Positions 1 through 8,638 of a stretch of DNA of 11,764 bases are shown one piece after another. This DNA comes from Larix sibirica (lineage: Eukaryota > Streptophyta > Pinopsida > Pinales > Pinaceae), in assembly GCA_004151065.3 (NCBI GenBank), contig NWUY0300098502.1, forward strand, positions 1 to 11,764, read 5' to 3'. A program made the translations under genes and the position numbers. Within the stretch, counting starts at the first letter, position 1. The number at the start of each line of letters is the position of its first letter. Below the pieces are notes generated by a model that had not been told where the DNA came from, made no database searches, and worked only from the letters and a program-made list of their open reading frames with translations.

Positions 1-215
1 ATATTGTACAGTAAGTGCATTACACAATTGATGGTATTTAATAAATTATTCATATCATATAAATGAATGTTTAACTTTTAATAAAGTATTCATATCAAAT
101 ATAACGATGTTTAGTATTAAAGGTAGTATTTTCTTTAATGAATAATAACAATTAATATATTATGTTAGTTACAACATTTTTTCATTTATTTTTAAAATAT
201 CGAAAAATCACCTAA
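1..215. other. AT-rich flank, no gene seen
   Basis: This stretch is very AT-rich and has stops in all frames. I recognise no coding similarity, RNA gene or transposon end in it. It is the DNA immediately left of the LINE fragment, so it should hold the left copy of any target-site duplication. I compared it by eye with the bases after the LINE poly(A) tail and found no convincing match. Confidence 0.6.
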
Positions 216-788
216 ACTTATAGTATCGGTCCAGCTGTTTACTGGATCCGAAATCCGGATAAGATCAATCGGGGTGGATTTATCTTTTGGAAGGCTATTG
301 TTGTAGCTTCTCCGATTATTGGGGAGAGGTTGGTGTGGGAAGTGGGTGATGGACAAATGGCTAGATTAGGACGTGATCTCTATAAGGGAGCTAAAAGTAC
401 TGTTTTTTTTCCTCTAGATCTTTTGACTTTTTTGACAGCAAACGGTTTTTCACTGTTAGCAGATGTAGCTTCAGCTGGGACAGGGTTTATTCAGAATTGG
501 AAATCGACGGCATAGTTACAACTACTAGAGAGATGGACAGTGTTATGGAATGCTTGGATAGCGGAGTTAACCAAAGGTTTTATTTGCTTGGGGAATGAGC
601 AAGATAAAGTATTGTGGGAGGGCAGCGAAGTTGGGGGTCCTTTTTTGGTTAAGGATGCTTACAAGGCCATTTGGCACAACATAATCTTGGAGAAGCCTTG
701 TTGGGGCTTGAAGCTTTGGAAATCAAGGGCTCCTCATAAGAGTAAAATGTTGGTTTGGTTGATTTTGAAAGAACAAGTTCTTACCTAG

Positions 789-899
789 GATAAAAGTAAA
801 AGAAGAAATGTTGAAGGCCCACGTAGATGTAGTTTATGCAGGTTAGCAGATGAAGATGCAAAACATTTATTTTTTAAATGTCTATTCATTCAACAGGTG
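789..899 (+). other. zf-RVT zinc-knuckle segment of LINE ORF2
   Basis: Right after the TAG at 786-788 the frame reads RRNVEGPRRCSLC, followed by HLFFKC and QQVW. The metal ligands are Cys at 828-830, Cys at 837-839, His at 864-866 and Cys at 879-881, spaced C-x2-C-x8-H-x4-C. This is the zinc-binding region that follows RT in plant LINE ORF2 proteins (the zf-RVT family). All four ligands survive, although the stop just upstream would prevent normal translation into it. Confidence 0.85.
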
Positions 900-1181
900 T
901 GGAAAGAAGTGGGTGAGCAGATACAGCTTGGTTTATTGGGGGAACAGGATTCTTTCATTAGCTTCTTTAAGTCATGGTATGAAGAACCGCGATTGAAAAG
1001 GCTACGTTGTCTTCCCTTTTTGGTGACTTGCTTTGTATGGATAGCTAGGAATCAATCGATTTTTGAAGACTCTCAACTTCCTAGTTTCCTCGTTTCTACA
1101 CAAATCCTTTCCATCCATAATTTGTTTCTGGGAAGCGAGAAAATCCTCAAGGGTAGACAACTGAAAGAGATTATTTATGCA

Positions 1182-1562
1182 GAGAGAGAAGTGGTGGGTT
1201 TTTTTTATGGTGCTTGTAATGCAAATAGGTGCAGTTTGGGAGGGTTTTTGAAGTGCAATGGGCTGGAGATCTGCTTTCTTGCAAATGGAAGGGAGGGAAC
1301 CAATAATCTAGCTAAAGGTTTAGATTTGATATTTCTTATGCAGCTAGCAAAAGAACATTTTGTCGACTCAATCAAAATTTTTTGTGATTCAAAATTATGG
1401 ATTAAAAGAATGAAAAAGGAAAATACTTTTAACTCCTTTGTATTGCATAATTTGGGGAATAATTTGGACAAGTTGATGCCATCCTTTAGAAAGGTTGAAT
1501 TTGTGCACATCTATAGAGAACAAAATGAGAGGGCAGATGGACTCTCAAAGGAAGGTTTAACT
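1182..1562 (+). pseudogene. RNase H domain of LINE ORF2, catalytic residues lost
   Basis: Plant L1 elements often carry a C-terminal RNase H that removes RNA from the RNA-DNA hybrid. The fold's landmarks are visible in order: GFFYGACNANRCSLGGFL, then TNNLAKGLDLIF, then IFCDSKLWI, then VEFVHIYREQNERADGLSKE. The family normally has Asp in the first motif (DGA) and Glu in the second (TNNxAE). Here the first is Tyr (TAT, 1206-1208) and the second is Lys (AAA, 1314-1316), each one base away from the expected codon. The Asp in CDSK (1386-1388) and the Asp in RAD (1536-1538) remain. With two of four metal-binding acidic residues replaced, the domain should be inactive. It lies in the last open stretch, which is free of stops from 789 to 1643. 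Confidence 0.85.
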
Positions 1563-1646
1563 GAGGTAGAAGGCAAATGCAAAATCATTACTAAAAGAGA
1601 GGATTCTCAGTCTACTTGCTGGAAAAATATGGATTATATCTTGTAG

Positions 1647-1812
1647 ATTGTTTTGGGGATTTTTGAATTTTTGAAAATGTTTGTAAGTAAACATATGTAA
1701 ACGAAGCATATTAATTTCTCTCAGTATACAATAGTGATGTTAGGCACCTACGGAATGTATTCGAGGTCCATTATGATCAATGAATATGATTTTTTTTCTT
1801 GGAAAAAAAAAA
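1647..1812 (+). other. LINE 3' UTR and poly(A) tail
   Basis: After the ORF2 stop there are about 150 non-coding bases, then a T-rich tract (1790-1800) and ten A residues at 1803-1812. Plant LINEs commonly end this way, and the A-run marks the 3' junction of the insertion. The bases after it (GTTAGAATG onward) are taken as flanking DNA. Confidence 0.7.
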
Positions 1813-1910
1813 GTTAGAATGATTATATTGATAATACTTTAAATCAAAACATATTTATTAATGAAATAGAATTATATGCCATGGAGAACATCACTCTATA
1901 ATACAGTAAA

Positions 1911-1954
1911 TTAAATTATATCTCTTTTTATTTTAAATTATATCTCTTTTTATT
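1911..1954. repeat. 22-bp perfect tandem duplication
   Basis: A 22-base unit beginning TTAAATTATATCTC occurs twice back to back, at 1911-1932 and 1933-1954, with no mismatch. Two copies with full identity suggest a recent slippage or short duplication. No function is implied. Confidence 0.9.
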
Positions 1955-2742
1955 TGATGTTGAACTTTATTGGAATTATAGTAAGAATGGATTGTTAAAA
2001 TGAATAATTTTTTTTTTAATATGAGATTATGAAATGTAATATTCATTTTCCCTTTTAAGGATCATCAAAAGTAATATATACTATTTTGACTTTTCTATGA
2101 TTTCATATATATATATAGTAATCATTTATTTTCAATTTATAATCGTTAACCATTTTTTAATGTGAACTATTTATTTTGCAAGAATATACATTATATAGAT
2201 AATTCTAGATAACATTTGTGAAACCAATATTGTATATTGGTGGAGCTTCTCACCATGATGTCTAGCATACATGTTTTTGATTATTTTCTTTTTAATTTAT
2301 TTGTATGATAATGTATATAACAAATTTAGCACTAAACCGTGGGTGTCATCACAACAAGATTTATAAGTTGCAAATACCTAAATTTCAAAACACACTTTTG
2401 AAAATTGCATTTAACATGAAGAAGTTAATTGACAACTTAATAAGGTTTTTCGAGTTTAATTGCATTTTTTCAATATCCATGGACATATTATATAAAATGA
2501 AATATTACCAACTTTGTAGGTCATTTCAAAGTGCAAATTGATCCTTTTTGGCCATAGACAATGTGCATTGATTTTGTTTTGCAATTATGAAGCCTGCAGT
2601 AATTAATATTAGAAAACTTATAATAGTAAAGTTCTATATATTGATGAAAAATTTTCAATGGTATAATGAATGATTGAAACAAATTTTTGGGTCAATGTCT
2701 ACTTCTAAAATACGAAGATTGCAACCTTGGAAAATTTCTTAT

Positions 2743-2903
2743 CACGTGTCACACAAAATTCTTGTTGCATTTCCCAACAATTTCATATTCAACATGTCAC
2801 ACCAGCTTCATTTTTCTTGCCATATGTACCACCACTTTCACATTTCTGATGTCACACAAACTTTACATGTTCCACCATTTTCAGCTTCTTGTAACATGTC
2901 AAA
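2743..2903. repeat. cluster of degenerate ATGTCACAC-like words
   Basis: Six related words of about 10-12 bases lie within 160 bases: starts at 2743 (CACGTGTCACAC), 2792 (ACATGTCACACC), 2822 (ATATGTACCACC), 2848 (GATGTCACAC), 2865 (ACATGTTCCACC) and 2894 (ACATGTC). Spacing is irregular (17-50 bases), so it is not a clean tandem array. The first copy contains CACGTG and ACGTGTC, which match the G-box and ABRE core, but no gene lies nearby. It could be an old, diverged minisatellite or chance. Confidence 0.4.
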
Positions 2904-3654
2904 TTATTTTCAACTTCTTAACTTTCCCAAGCTATGTTATGTCTCGGGAAATTACTATTCTGAACATTCCCGAGGGTCTTGTTCTTAGAATTGGATTTTG
3001 ACAGTTTCTTTAAGCTAGAAATGGCTAAAACCACAAAGGGATCCTCTTTGATACCCAAAGTATCCATTCAATAGCAATTCAAAGTTGTGCTCCATGCTAT
3101 TTTAAATGGAAGTTGAAGGCTACTTTAAAATGAGTTTCTACCAAGATGGAATTGTACCAGCCCATTATTCGTCTTTGTTGTACAAGATTTCAATTCATTG
3201 ATTCTAACTAGTGTGATACTTCCCATTCAAATATTTTAATCCACGAAAACTATCAACTCTCATATAGAACAGCCAACACCCAACACTTGTCCATAACACT
3301 AATTCGTGAAAAAATTGTTCTAAGTCAACTAATGGTACACAAATGATTTAATAAACATCTAGATTAGAATGATATTTGTTAAATACATGTTAGATCTAAT
3401 CAAATCAATTGAATGCATGAACATAATTTCTATGATGTTTGAAATGTGACGAATGCATACACAATGAATTTACGATGGAAATTGCCACAATATTACAAAT
3501 GTCAAAGCTTAGTATGGACGGAAGGAGCATGAAGTCAATAAAAAATAATCCAGTGATAATCAATAAATGCTTTATCAAGATAATAAGGCTACGATCTAAT
3601 AAAATGAATCATAATTTCAAAATTTCCAGATTTAAAAATTTGAAGGAGTGTCCC

Positions 3655-3697
3655 CCTAGTTAACTAACTAGGAGTTTACCAAGTACTCTACACTTGG
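3655..3697. repeat. two adjacent short hairpins
   Basis: The first is a perfect 8-bp inverted repeat, CCTAGTTA at 3655-3662 and TAACTAGG at 3665-3672, with a 2-base centre. The second, beginning 6 bases later, is CCAAGT at 3679-3684 and ACTTGG at 3692-3697 with a 7-base loop. The sequence before it, GAAGGAG followed by TGTCCCCCTAG, looks a little like a polypurine tract next to a copia LTR start, but nothing else supports that. Confidence 0.6.
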
Positions 3698-4363
3698 TGA
3701 CACACTAGTAAAATTAAAGATCTATGTAAATGAGATACTTCTACATTGATAAATTCCATATAACTTAAATTATATACGAGCATGAACACCTCAGCTTCAA
3801 ATGTGATCCCTTGAAGGATTTGTTCAAGTGAAAACTTTCGAATAACCCTATTCCCACCCTTGTTGATTTACCAATTGAACCATTCACAAGAATTAGATAT
3901 ATTTCTTTATTGTCTTTACTCGGCACTATAGGTGAAATATATTATCTCCAATTTTTTTAGACGAAAGGTTTTTTAAATATTTTTCAGAAGCTAATTCATC
4001 AGATGTCATGGTTTTGCTCGACTTTCAACAAGCATCCACAATCCTGATGAAGTGACCCCAACATGACAACCCTTGTTCCAATACCAGCAATCGTCCATAG
4101 CCATGGCATAGAATTCCCATGGTGTTTGTCTTTTAATTTCCTACTATTTTTAAACTAAGTATTTTAATTAAGGATTTTTATAAGGGGGGAAACAACTAGT
4201 TTTTAGAGCAAGAGGGATGGTGCATGTTTTTTAGGGTTAACTCTACATGCTTGGGTAAGAAGAATACCTCTTTAAATTTTGAGTCAGGATAGATGATTGT
4301 CACTTTTACAAGAGCTCAAATTCCTTCAAGTGAGCAGAATGGATCTTTTGAAACACCTGAGTC
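3698..4363. other. AT-rich intergenic DNA, nothing recognised
   Basis: Both strands were read for retroelement motifs, transposon ends and RNA genes. None was found. Reading frames are short and closed by frequent stops. Confidence 0.5.
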
Positions 4364-4540
4364 ATGACTAGTATTGATGTTTTGGGATCATCCAACATTA
4401 CTTTACTAACCAATCTTCTAACTCATGACTAGTATTGATGTTTTGGGATCATCCAACATTAATTTACTAACCAATCTTTTGACTAATGACTAGTATTGAT
4501 GTTTTGGGATCATCCAACATTACTTTACTAACCAATCTTG
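4364..4540. repeat. 61-bp tandem repeat, about 2.9 copies
   Basis: The unit begins ATGACTAGTATTGATG and restarts at 4364, 4425 and 4486, giving a regular 61-base period. The third copy matches up to about 4539. The first roughly 54 bases of each unit are nearly identical, with one substitution in copy 2 (CTTTAC against ATTTAC). The last 7 or so bases vary (TCTAACTC, TTTGACTA, TGTGTTTC). Each unit holds an imperfect hairpin: ATGTT and GGA pairing with TCC and AACAT, with a TTG bulge and TCA loop (4377-4398 in copy 1). The low divergence makes this a young minisatellite compared with the decayed elements around it. No open frame runs through it. Confidence 0.95.
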
Positions 4541-6398
4541 TGTTTCAATAATGTTTTGCATGTATAAGGAATTCCAAATGGATTTTTTTCTTTCAAAGAC
4601 TCCCTTATTTCAATGGTCATCTCATCAATTCTTTTGGAATTCACTCATCTATGTAATACTATCATCAATAATGAACACCAAATGTATAACATAAAGGACA
4701 AAAAAATAAGAGAAATGACAACTCAAGATAGGCCTAAAAGTTTATTCAAATTATAAAATTTCAAAATAAGCTTGACTAGACACACAAATTGATATTCGAA
4801 CTGATTGAATATTGGAATTACACCCACAATAGATTTAAGAAAAATAATGCAAGCAAATCATAAATTTGAGAAAATAAAATTAGGGATTGATATAAATTTA
4901 TCCTTGAGGTGCAAGCAATCAATTTTTAATGAGTAAAAAAATTCTACAAGTGAAGGAAATCAAACATAGATAATCATAACCAAGATGTTTTAAAAACCAC
5001 TTGATTCAGAAGTAAAATCACATCACCAAAAATATGCTTGTGTCATCACTAGTGAATGGATCGCATATGTAGAGGGAAAATAAAAATAAGCACTGTGTCT
5101 AGAACAACTTTTCACTTGGTTGTCTTAGAATTTCTTTTCATACGGATTATTTTATCTCTTTCTAAACTAACATCATGCCCTTGGGCTCTAGGTTGGTTTG
5201 AATTGACTAATTCTTCCTATAATCATGACTAATTCATAAAAAAAAAATGTTCAACTCATCCTCTTATCTATTACTCAATATATTCATCTTGAATTCATCT
5301 TTTAAGATTTATTAATCATAAGTCATTCTAACTTTTCCATTGACGAATCTTCCCTTTAAATTTCTTGAGTGAGTATTTATTGATTATCAATAGCTTAATA
5401 CACATGGAGATGATTGTTTGTATCTATTCCTTGAGAGTAGCATGTCATTAAGAGGAAATGAGCATATATGATGAATGCATGCTCAAAAGATCATTTTCCA
5501 ATAATATCAATACCCCAAACAAGTAACCCACAAGTGTTCCCTCAATCATTTGTTTTCTAGTCTCTCCTAGTGTAGAAGTTCATAGTGGTCCCACAATCAC
5601 TTATGAATTTTGGTAAATATTTAAATGAAAAACTTGTCTTCCTTGAATATTGGGCCTTCATGATAGTGTTAAGCTAGTTAGCTCTCTTATTGTAAGAAAA
5701 AAAAATTTAAAGACTCGGAAAACTAATGCTTGTATTGATATGTACTATTGTTTATCATTGATATTCAAAATATCCCTTTTGTTCAACTTCCTATAATATG
5801 TAGAGCTATGTAATGTGCATTAATACTCATTGAGGTTGATATGGGTGGAATGTATGTAACCCTACAACCTTATTTAGTATGATTAATCAACAAAGATAGT
5901 ATAAGTATGATTAGCATATGGTACTACTAAAAGTCAATTAATATATGTAAATAAAAAGGAAATATGTTCATTTCAATTAAAATTCAAACCAATGCTTAAG
6001 TGAGGTTAATTAACATTATATTGGTATTAGGTGCATAGATGACAAGTGGTGTTATCCATGTAAAATTAATACATTGACTAAAATTATAAAATTAAGTAAT
6101 AAAAGAGGGAAAGACCAAACAGGGGTCGTTTTCTATGTTTTCATTTTGTTTTCTGGTTTGGAGAGTTTCTCTTTGGGTTGTTTGGTTGTTCCTTTGTGTG
6201 ATGGGAGGATAAGGAGGAGGATATGGATGCACCAAGGTTGATAGGAAATAGAATAAGGTCTTACCTTGTTTGTCACAGTGTTAATTTTCTAGGTCACGAG
6301 GGCCTAAACTTTTGTTGGGGGATTCGTTGGGTCGAGAGTTGTCCCCCAAGTGTTGTGTATTATAGTGGACATAGTGATTGGATAGGGACCAAGGATTG
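4541..6398. other. AT-rich intergenic DNA, no gene recognised
   Basis: Most of this stretch is AT-rich and closed in every frame. From about 6110 the base composition shifts toward G and T, and an ORF of 62 codons (6223-6411) lies there. I recognise no domain in it: the peptide has scattered Cys, Trp and Gly but no known motif, and it ends inside the LTR-like motif at 6399. It may be the degenerate 3' end of an LTR element or plain non-coding DNA. Confidence 0.45.
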
Positions 6399-6410
6399 TG
6401 TAATACCCTG
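6399..6410 (+). repeat. possible LTR terminus (TGTAATACCCTG)
   Basis: Many plant Ty3/gypsy LTRs begin TGTAACACCC or a close variant, often after a purine-rich tract. Here TGTAATACCCTGAAATTTTT follows GGGACCAAGGATTG, which fits that pattern. A TATAAATG at 7007-7014 would sit at a plausible U3 distance. Against this, I found no matching GGGTATTACA end, primer-binding site or second LTR, and the same motif could be an LTR end read from the other strand. Treat as a candidate boundary only. Confidence 0.3.
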
Positions 6411-6598
6411 AAATTTTTTTTCCCCAAATTTTTCTAAGACCTTTATTTTATTATTTTGGACAAATAAGCATTATGCTTCATGAATCACTATGTACTTTGA
6501 CATATGTCTTTTCGAACTTAAAGGTCACCTTCTGCTTAAGCTATGTGCAAAAACTCGAAGAAGGAGGCATACTAGTATCCATAGTGATTAGATTATCC

Positions 6599-6632
<34 letters not shown>
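6599..6632. repeat. (ATA)n microsatellite, about 11 units
   Basis: A 34-base run of the trinucleotide ATA/AAT/TAA is uninterrupted from 6599 to 6632. It is a simple sequence repeat of a kind common in plant intergenic DNA and probably variable in length between individuals. Confidence 0.95.
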
Positions 6633-6635
<3 letters not shown>

Positions 6636-7975
6636 TTATATAAAAATTTCTATAAAACTAAAAAGACACCATCTAGAGACATAATTGAAATAATAGGTGT
6701 CACAATCCAAAAAATATACTAAAAATAGACTACCTTCTATACAAAAGTCTCAAAAAAAGAGAAATGAAGAATGGATTGAACTTTTGGAAAAGGAAAATCC
6801 CCACCCTCAAGAGAACAAGAAAGAGAAGAATGTTCTAGATGCTCGGTATCTATGGAATATATGACCAAGGTCCAAGTTCAGTTGGGTTCAAAAATATCTA
6901 TGGCCATAGAGTGAGAACATTGTATGTGCTAAGGTAGGAGTATTGTTGGGGTTATGTTTGTGGTAGGAGTACTACCATAATTATGTTATTCCAGGAGGAC
7001 TGTCTGTATAAATGAACCAAGAAAATAGTGGTAAACCAATCCTTGGAAAACTACATACAAGAGAGATAGGTCCTTTAGGATTTCTTTCTTGAGTACTTAA
7101 ACAATGCAATATGGGTCTTGGAGGGAGCGTACCTTCTAGGTACTTAAACCATAATTAAATGCCAAGGCTTAATTATCCCTAAGAAATTCATAATCTAGAT
7201 AATAGAGAGACTAGGACTTGGCTCAAGGGTTACTGTGTGAAAACAAAAAATTGATGTTTTTTATACATTCTAAGGTTGGGTGGTCTGTGGTTTCCCCAAT
7301 AGTGATTTGAAGAAGGGAAATGTGAAGACATAAAGACAGATAAGTACAGTTTCATGTTCTTTCTGTTTTCATATTGAGAGTATAGTTTATTTGAATATGA
7401 TATTTCTTGTTATTAAGAATGTTTAAGTTAACTCTGAGATTTGCTATTATTATTAATATGTAAAATGTGCCTTATTTCTACCATGAATAGAGTACGCTTA
7501 GCAATTAAGTATAGTATTTAATTATCTTAAATACACAGGGGATTTCATTTATTCAAGTATGGAGGACAATGATAGATCGTTAAAGTAATTCATATTGTTG
7601 AACAGAGAACTTGTTTAACAAAACATGCATATTTGTCTAGTTATTACATTAAAAATAAATTTGTACACTCATAGAATTAACATGGCAAATTGTAATAGAA
7701 AACTATAATATTATAATTGTCGACATGCAATATAAATAACAATAGTGGGCCATTATTTTGAACAAGCTAAGAAAATCCTTTATTCATGTAAGATAGAAAC
7801 ATGGAATGGTATAGGTATTCATCCATGAATTAAATATAATCAAAATTATGAGCAGGGATCAAATCCCTCCTTAACTATGTAAATATTGTTTGCAAGAATA
7901 AATCATAGAGAAGTTGTAATGGCTCTCATCAAATATAATACAATAGCAATTGTAATGTGATTAAACCCAACCATT
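6633..7975. other. non-coding DNA, perhaps an old LTR body
   Basis: No protein similarity was seen on either strand. The part up to about 7300 is less AT-rich than its surroundings and purine-rich in places (6750-6830). It also holds small repeats such as GGTAGGAGTA at two places (about 6934 and 6963) and GTACTTAAAC at two places (about 7094 and 7140). If 6399 is an LTR start, this would be its body. The rest, 7300-7975, is ordinary AT-rich sequence. Confidence 0.35.
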
Positions 7976-8304
7976 TGTAGGAAATATAGAAAATAAAAGA
8001 AGAATAGATTAAATAGATAACAATATTCACTTTTCTCTTCAAGGGGGGAGACTCCAAGTTCACTAGCTCCAAATACAATAACAATTCTCATCTTCAAATG
8101 ACATATCTTACTACTCTATATCTAGTACTTCAATAGCTCAATTATAACTATTTGTGGTCCCTCTATTAATGATGGTCGGACACATAAGGGCCTTTAATCT
8201 ATAAGGAAGGTCATTTCAAACTAAGCAACTACCCACTAACTAATAAATGGGTCATATGCCCTTGTACATAGATAAAGTATAGGGGTTAGGTTAGGACCCT
8301 AACA
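7976..8304 (-). repeat. putative 3' LTR of the chromovirus relic
   Basis: On the - strand the LTR would start TGTTAGGGTCC at 8304, three bases after a G-rich polypurine tract, exactly where a 3' LTR should begin. A matching end is TATTTCCTACA at 7976, giving TG...CA ends and about 329 bases, a usual size for Reina-like LTRs. The right end is well supported by the tract. The left end is a guess, because other TTACA endings lie further left (for example near 7952 and 7914). The second LTR copy lies outside the window or is gone, so the ends cannot be checked by comparison. A 64-codon open stretch at 7903-8097 on the same strand overlaps it and is not a gene. Confidence 0.55.
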
Positions 8305-8307
8305 TGT

Positions 8308-8318
8308 CCCCCCCGCCC
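8308..8318 (-). other. polypurine tract
   Basis: On the - strand this reads GGGCGGGGGGG, followed by ACA and the TGTTAGGG LTR start. A polypurine tract just before the 3' LTR primes plus-strand DNA synthesis in LTR retrotransposons. It stands out sharply from the AT-rich surroundings and lies about 20 bases past the last chromodomain-frame stop (8339-8341). Confidence 0.75.
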
Positions 8319-8341
8319 ATTGAAAGGCAACATTGTCCTCA

Positions 8342-8530
8342 CAGATGGGGAAACTGCTGCAAAATTGTTGATGGTTCCCAAGTAGCATATCTTAGTGAGG
8401 TATCCTTCCAATGAATCAAAACTTCATGGACAGTACATTGATGTAGTTGATGCTCCCTAGTGTCCAAAACTACTTCAAGTTGGATCCAAATCAATACTTT
8501 TTCATCTATTACAAGTAAGGTAGTTTCAAC
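8342..8530 (-). pseudogene. chromodomain-like tail of integrase
   Basis: After the GPY/F region and the stretch SKIHLTFHVSCLMKA (8546-8590) comes a TGA at 8531-8533. The frame then reads VVLDTREHQLHQ, HEVLIHWKDTSLRYATWEPS and ILQQFPHL. The LIHWKD...ATWEP pattern is the core of integrase chromodomains (the W-K and A-T-W-E positions). In chromoviruses this domain guides insertion by binding modified histones. The segment is about 60 residues and has no internal stop, so it is better preserved than the rest. Confidence 0.75.
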
Positions 8531-8638
8531 TCAACAATTCTGACGCGCTGCCTTCATCAAACAAGAGACATGAAATGTCAGGTGAATCTTGGAGTGTGAT
8601 GGGATTTCTAATTGGTAGGCCACATGACCAATGTCTTA

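Larger units (their letters stand above)
222..1646 (+). pseudogene. LINE ORF2 C-terminal half, two in-frame TAG stops
   Basis: One reading frame carries the whole fragment, interrupted only by TAG at 513-515 and TAG at 786-788. In a living element this protein nicks target DNA and copies the element RNA; here the endonuclease and RT core are missing. The order seen is: a linker with YWIRNPDK, GGFIFWKAI and VWEVGDGQ (240-350), the GPFLVKDAYKAIW segment (about 636-680), LWKSRAPHKSKMLVWL (713-764), the zinc knuckle, WIARNQSIFED, then RNase H. The second stop sits where the family usually has Trp in an LTWD-like motif, so TGG to TAG is likely. There is no real start codon: the frame is open back to 216 and the ATG or TTG codons inside are incidental. 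It ends with TAG at 1644-1646. Two stops and no frameshift in 1.4 kb imply moderate age. The family call is firm; the exact LINE clade is not determined. Confidence 0.85.
216..1812 (+). mobile_element. 5'-truncated plant LINE (L1-type) fragment
   Basis: This is the 3' part of a non-LTR retrotransposon. It begins abruptly inside ORF2, downstream of the reverse transcriptase core. It then runs through the linker, zinc knuckle and RNase H regions, a 3' UTR of about 150 bases, and a run of ten A residues at 1803-1812. Loss of the 5' end with a retained A-tail is the expected product of target-primed reverse transcription that stopped early. The left limit is set by the upstream in-frame TAA at 213-215 and by the start of family-like residues at about 222-240, so it is good to perhaps 15 bases. 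No target-site duplication was found, which leaves the exact ends open. The first half of ORF2 and all of ORF1 are absent. Confidence 0.85.
1813..3650. other. AT-rich intergenic DNA, no gene recognised
   Basis: The region is AT-rich with frequent stops in all frames. The open stretches at 2305-2541, 2674-2988, 2687-3001 and 3439-3663 show low-complexity or AT-driven composition (Ile, Asn, Lys, His, Phe) and no domain I recognise, so I do not call them genes. It contains a 22-bp tandem duplication, a short AT dinucleotide run near 2104-2116 and the ATGTCACAC-like word cluster, listed separately. Nothing else stands out. Confidence 0.55.

Noticed and set aside
513-788. TAG recoding or readthrough in the LINE ORF2
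   Set aside because: Only two stops, no readthrough context seen, one falls on a conserved Trp, and the catalytic residues are also lost, so decay explains it.
1205-1510. 101-codon open frame on the - strand
   Set aside because: It is antisense to the LINE RNase H region, which explains its openness; the peptide has no recognised motif.
2305-2541. 78-codon open frame
   Set aside because: AT-driven composition (Ile, Lys, Asn, Phe), no domain, and no supporting context.
2674-3001. Two overlapping open frames of 104 codons
   Set aside because: Both arise from the same low-complexity word cluster in different frames; neither resembles a known protein.
3439-3663. 74-codon open frame
   Set aside because: No recognised motif, AT-rich codon use, and it ends in the hairpin region.
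4364-4540. CRISPR-like array
   Set aside because: The 61-bp units are directly tandem with no unique spacers, in a plant-type context.
7903-8097. 64-codon open frame on the - strand
   Set aside because: It overlaps the putative LTR of the chromovirus relic and has no protein similarity I recognise.
8281-8304. Telomere-like CCCTAA motif
   Set aside because: Single imperfect occurrences at the LTR edge, not an array.
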